DNA of 7,019 bases. Source: a bacterium (GTDB lineage: Bacteria; UBA9089; JASEGY01). The translations under genes and the position numbers were made by a program. Positions 5,653 to 7,019 of this stretch are shown in pieces. Below the pieces are notes generated by a model, which was not told the origin of the DNA, made no database searches, and worked only from the letters and a program-made list of their open reading frames with translations. Position 1 is the first letter of the stretch; each line of letters starts with the position of its first letter. The DNA lies in the NCBI GenBank assembly GCA_030019105.1, contig JASEGY010000185.1, positions 1 through 7,019 of the forward strand, written 5' to 3'.

Positions 5653-5744
5653 GGTTCCCACGCTCTGCGTGGGAACCCCAGCCGGGACGCTCTGTGTCGT
5701 GGATATGTGACGCAGAGCGTCACAGTCTGCATCCCACGCAGAGC
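5653..5744. repeat. Complex palindromic repeat (REP/BIME-like)
   Basis: Three nested complementarities are seen: a perfect hairpin GGTTCCCACGC-TCT-GCGTGGGAACC (5653-5677); a second hairpin GACGCTCTGTGTC (5686-5698) with GACGCAGAGCGTC (5709-5721), one mismatch; and the outer end TCCCACGCAGAGC (5732-5744), complementary to GCTCTGCGTGGGA inside the first hairpin (5662-5674). From memory, TTCCCACGCTCTGCGTGGGAA-type hairpins are dispersed extragenic repeats in many environmental genomes. Open frames through it (for example on the minus strand 5520-5732) are spurious. With MITE copy 2 and the GT9 remnant it fills the 400-bp stretch 5429-5829, which holds no intact gene. Confidence 0.8.
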
Positions 5745-5746
5745 AA

Positions 5747-5812
5747 GAATTGGAAGTCGACCGGGTTTTTGCCGCCTGTTGGGAAGTGATTAGGAGTACG
5801 GATTCAAGTTAG
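5747..5812 (+). pseudogene. 3' remnant of a second GT9 gene (duplicate of 4741-4793)
   Basis: From 5747 the sequence GAATTGGAAGTCGACCGGGT matches the GT9 gene end beginning at 4741, with 44 of the first 50 bases identical by eye. In the GT9 frame it reads ELEVDRVFAACWEVIRSTD, then SS and TAG (5810-5812), against ELEVDRVFAACREVIRITE in the intact gene. Several differences are silent (GTT/GTC Val, GTC/GTT Val), suggesting a diverged paralog rather than a fresh copy. Everything upstream of this C-terminal tail is missing; the palindromic repeat ends directly before it at 5744. It probably marks a former tandem GT9 gene, deleted through the repeat; a duplicated insertion target is the alternative. 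Confidence 0.8.
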
Positions 5813-5829
5813 GTTAGGAGATCAGGACG

Positions 5830-6150
5830 ATGCCCAGCAGTGATCACCAGTGGCCTATTTTTGTTCAAGACAGACAGGGACGCACTATTTACTTGACCAT
5901 GGAGCGATGGGAACATGTCCTTGATCATCCTGGAATGTATGAAGGCTTAATAGACGCCGTGTTGTTAACCATTCGGACCGGCAGACGCAAACAAGATAAT
6001 CTCGATCCGGATAAGTCCAAATATAGCAAGCCATTCGATGATTTGCCGTTAGAGTACACACATATTGTTGTGGTCGTCAAATTTTCTGAGGAGTCACCTC
6101 AAGAAAACAATTTTGTGCTGACAGCCTATCTGGTTCGTAAATGGACTTAG
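5830..6150 (+). CDS. Probable PBECR/RelE-fold nuclease toxin
   Basis: The 106-residue protein contains a beta strand RTIYLT followed by MERWEHVLDHPGMYEGLIDA (His29, His33-Pro34), a helix ending LLTIRTGRRKQDN, then a two-stranded core YTHIVVVVKFSEE and NNFVLTAYLVRKW. This W-x-H-x(3)-H-P pattern with a C-terminal A-Y-x-V-R strand is typical of small PBECR-like proteins (phage Barnase-EndoU-colicin E5/D-RelE-like nucleases), which are predicted RNases. The pairing with a DUF2283 protein 19 nt downstream is the usual arrangement for such toxin-antitoxin candidates. AGGAG (5816-5820) lies 9 nt before the ATG. A DUF4258-like assignment is the main alternative. Activity is not shown by sequence alone, and catalytic residues cannot be named with certainty. 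Confidence 0.6.
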   Translation: MPSSDHQWPIFVQDRQGRTIYLTMERWEHVLDHPGMYEGLIDAVLLTIRTGRRKQDNLDPDKSKYSKPFDDLPLEYTHIVVVVKFSEESPQENNFVLTAYLVRKWT

Positions 6151-6169
6151 CGTTAAGGAGGGAAACTGC

Positions 6170-6538
6170 ATGAGAAACATCTATTACGATGTAGAAGGGG
6201 ACAATCTGTCTGTAACTTTTGTTGAAGTAGAACGCCAGCCACACACGGGAATTGAACTGAATGACAACATTGTGCTATACTTTAATCCGGAGACAGAGCA
6301 ACCGATCAAGCTGTTGCTCTTAAGCTACCGTCGTCTGGTAGAAGCCAGCCGCAAGGCACCATTGCCCCTGGATGGTCTGAATAACGTCCCTGAAACTGTT
6401 CGCAACACCGTGCTGCGGATGGTTCAGCGGAAACCGGTGGCCGGTTTCTTGCAAGTGATGACAGAAGGAGCGGCGATGATGCCGACCAGTCGTTTGCCAC
6501 AGATGTTGACTTCTACAGCTTTAAAGGCTGTGGCATAA
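6170..6538 (+). CDS. DUF2283 family protein, probable antitoxin
   Basis: The N-terminal half is a DUF2283 domain: IYYDVEGDNLSVTFVEVERQ (residues 4-23) aligns with the family pattern YYDxExDxLyvxf, followed by IELNDNIVLYFNPETEQPIK (28-47) and LLLLSYRRL, where the family usually has a beta hairpin and a D/E-rich turn. DUF2283 proteins commonly sit beside small PBECR or DUF4258 toxins and are predicted antitoxins. At 122 residues this one is about twice the family length: the extra C-terminal ~60 residues (proline, VPETVRNTVLRMVQRKP, then a low-charge tail) have no family I recognise and could form a toxin- or DNA-binding extension. A strong AAGGAGG (6155-6161) precedes ATG 6170, 19 nt after the toxin stop, so the two form an operon. 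Confidence 0.7.
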   Translation: MRNIYYDVEGDNLSVTFVEVERQPHTGIELNDNIVLYFNPETEQPIKLLLLSYRRLVEASRKAPLPLDGLNNVPETVRNTVLRMVQRKPVAGFLQVMTEGAAMMPTSRLPQMLTSTALKAVA

Positions 6539-6567
6539 AGCGGACTTTTCAGCGTTTTGAAACAATG

Positions 6568-6588
6568 CCGCAATCCGCAATCCGCAAT
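6568..6588. repeat. Three CCGCAAT heptamers
   Basis: CCGCAAT occurs three times in perfect tandem at 6568-6574, 6575-6581 and 6582-6588, six bases before the Shine-Dalgarno of the next gene. It is a 7-bp short tandem repeat, the same period as the TTGTAGG repeats in the MITE-like elements but unrelated in sequence. Confidence 0.95.
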
Positions 6589-6605
6589 GAGAAAAGGAGG
6601 ATATT

Positions 6606-6917
6606 ATGGCTTCAAATATCAATGACATAACCATAAATTACGAACAAGATGGTGTTCTTATGGTTAAAGAACTGGACAAGGTGATTCTTTCCAAAGGCGC
6701 ATGGACTACAATCATTTTCAAGTACCAGCAGTGGGAACCTAAAAAAGAAGGATATGGACCGAATCGCTTTACTATCCGGCGGTATCGCAAAATGAATAAC
6801 GAGTATAGCCAGCAGTCAAAATTTAATATTTCGAGTAATGACCAGGCAATAAAGATTATTGATGCCTTGAAAGAATGGACTCAGGAGTCGGAGGAAGAAG
6901 AGGATGCTGTGGTGTAA
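6606..6917 (+). CDS. Conserved-looking small protein of unknown function
   Basis: The 103-residue protein follows a strong AAAGGAGG (6593-6600) with ATG at 6606. It begins INYEQDGVLMVKELDKVILS and has a basic, aromatic middle, KGAWTTIIFKYQQWEPKKEG, then FTIRRYRKMNNEYSQQSKFN, a helix (DQAIKIIDALKEW) and an acidic tail ESEEEEDAVV. The beta-rich strand order with one C-terminal helix, and the R-x-Y-x-K-x-N-x-E-Y motif, look like a conserved single-domain fold; I recall similar anonymous proteins in many bacteria but no assigned function. A PC4-like nucleic-acid-binding fold is possible only as speculation. There is no signal peptide or membrane segment. It stands alone after the toxin-antitoxin pair, 67 nt downstream. 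Confidence 0.75.
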   Translation: MASNINDITINYEQDGVLMVKELDKVILSKGAWTTIIFKYQQWEPKKEGYGPNRFTIRRYRKMNNEYSQQSKFNISSNDQAIKIIDALKEWTQESEEEEDAVV

Positions 6918-6932
6918 AGGTGATTCGCTGGC

Positions 6933-6949
6933 AAGAAACCAGGTTTCTT
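6933..6949. repeat. 17-bp palindrome, possible extragenic repeat
   Basis: AAGAAACC (6933-6940) and GGTTTCTT (6942-6949) are perfect complements with a single central A. No T-run follows (next bases AGAACAAAAG), so a Rho-independent terminator is unlikely. Palindromes of the AGAAACC-N-GGTTTCT type are iterated in some bacterial genomes; whether that holds here cannot be seen from a single copy. Confidence 0.55.
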
Positions 6950-6962
6950 AGAACAAAAGTAT

Positions 6963-7019
6963 GTATCCTCTTCAAATCTATGGGTGTATCTGGTTGTAGG
7001 TTGTAGGTTGTAGGTTGTA
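6963..7019. mobile_element. MITE-like element, copy 3 (left end only, cut by window edge)
   Basis: The sequence starts with the family terminus GTATCCTCTTCAAAT, continues CTATGGGTGTATCTGG almost exactly as the reverse complement of the right arm of copy 1, then runs into TTGTAGG units (6994-7000, 7001-7007, 7008-7014) and a partial one at the end of the window. It is therefore of the heptamer-arm type. The eight bases before it are AAAAGTAT (6955-6962), the expected target duplication. The rest lies beyond the window. Confidence 0.88.

Noticed and set aside
5578..5793. Plus-strand open frame of 71 codons
   Set aside because: It runs through the MITE end, the palindromic repeat and the GT9 remnant in the wrong frame, with no start signal; spurious.
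6933..6949. Rho-independent terminator after the 6606 gene
   Set aside because: The stem is AT-rich with a one-base loop and no T-run follows on the plus strand.

Overview
The window reads as chromosome from a free-living, probably uncultivated Gram-negative-type bacterium of moderate GC. This is inferred from a heptosyltransferase-like (GT9) glycosyltransferase, a cytidylyltransferase/CDP-alcohol phosphotransferase fusion, and many small toxin-antitoxin-like genes mixed with short palindromic repeats. No ribosomal or other marker gene fixes the phylum. Every credible gene is on the + strand.

Left half (1-4815): a biosynthetic and regulatory gene string. An orphan HicB-like antitoxin (112-426) overlaps a radical SAM/SPASM-like protein (398-1399). 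After a truncated gene start and a hairpin (1420-1509) comes an orphan ParD-like antitoxin (1575-1793). A bifunctional protein resembling inositol-1-phosphate cytidylyltransferase/DIPP synthase follows (1800-3182), then a single-domain response regulator (3200-3661) and a GT9 glycosyltransferase (3661-4815). Spacings are short or overlapping (ParD stop to ATG 6 nt; regulator stop to next ATG 17 nt; TAATG between regulator and GT9), so 1575-4815 probably forms one transcript. A reasonable inference is a pathway making a cytidylyl-activated polyol or sugar phosphate, transferring it at the membrane, and glycosylating an envelope lipid or polymer. The GT9 gene carries four identical 18-bp repeats encoding PPGQLG in its interdomain linker.

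Right half (4809-7019): a mosaic of small accessory genes and non-autonomous mobile elements. Three copies of a MITE-like family share the terminal inverted repeat GTATCCTCTTCAAAT. The two complete copies (4916-5051 and 5480-5612) each have a perfect 8-bp target-site duplication (TGGGGTAG and GAATATTA) but unrelated cores; the third (6963 to the window end) is cut by the window edge. Removing each complete element with one target copy extends a small reading frame that otherwise stops at the insertion. Between and after them lie an antitoxin-like gene (5114-5428), a 92-bp palindromic repeat (5653-5744), a diverged duplicate of the GT9 3' end (5747-5812), a probable PBECR-type toxin with a DUF2283 protein (5830-6538), and a conserved-looking hypothetical gene (6606-6917).

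The most notable observation is the MITE-like family: two insertions datable by their target duplications, arms built from heptanucleotide repeats in one version, and the same ends around a different core in another. The transposase that moves it is not in the window.
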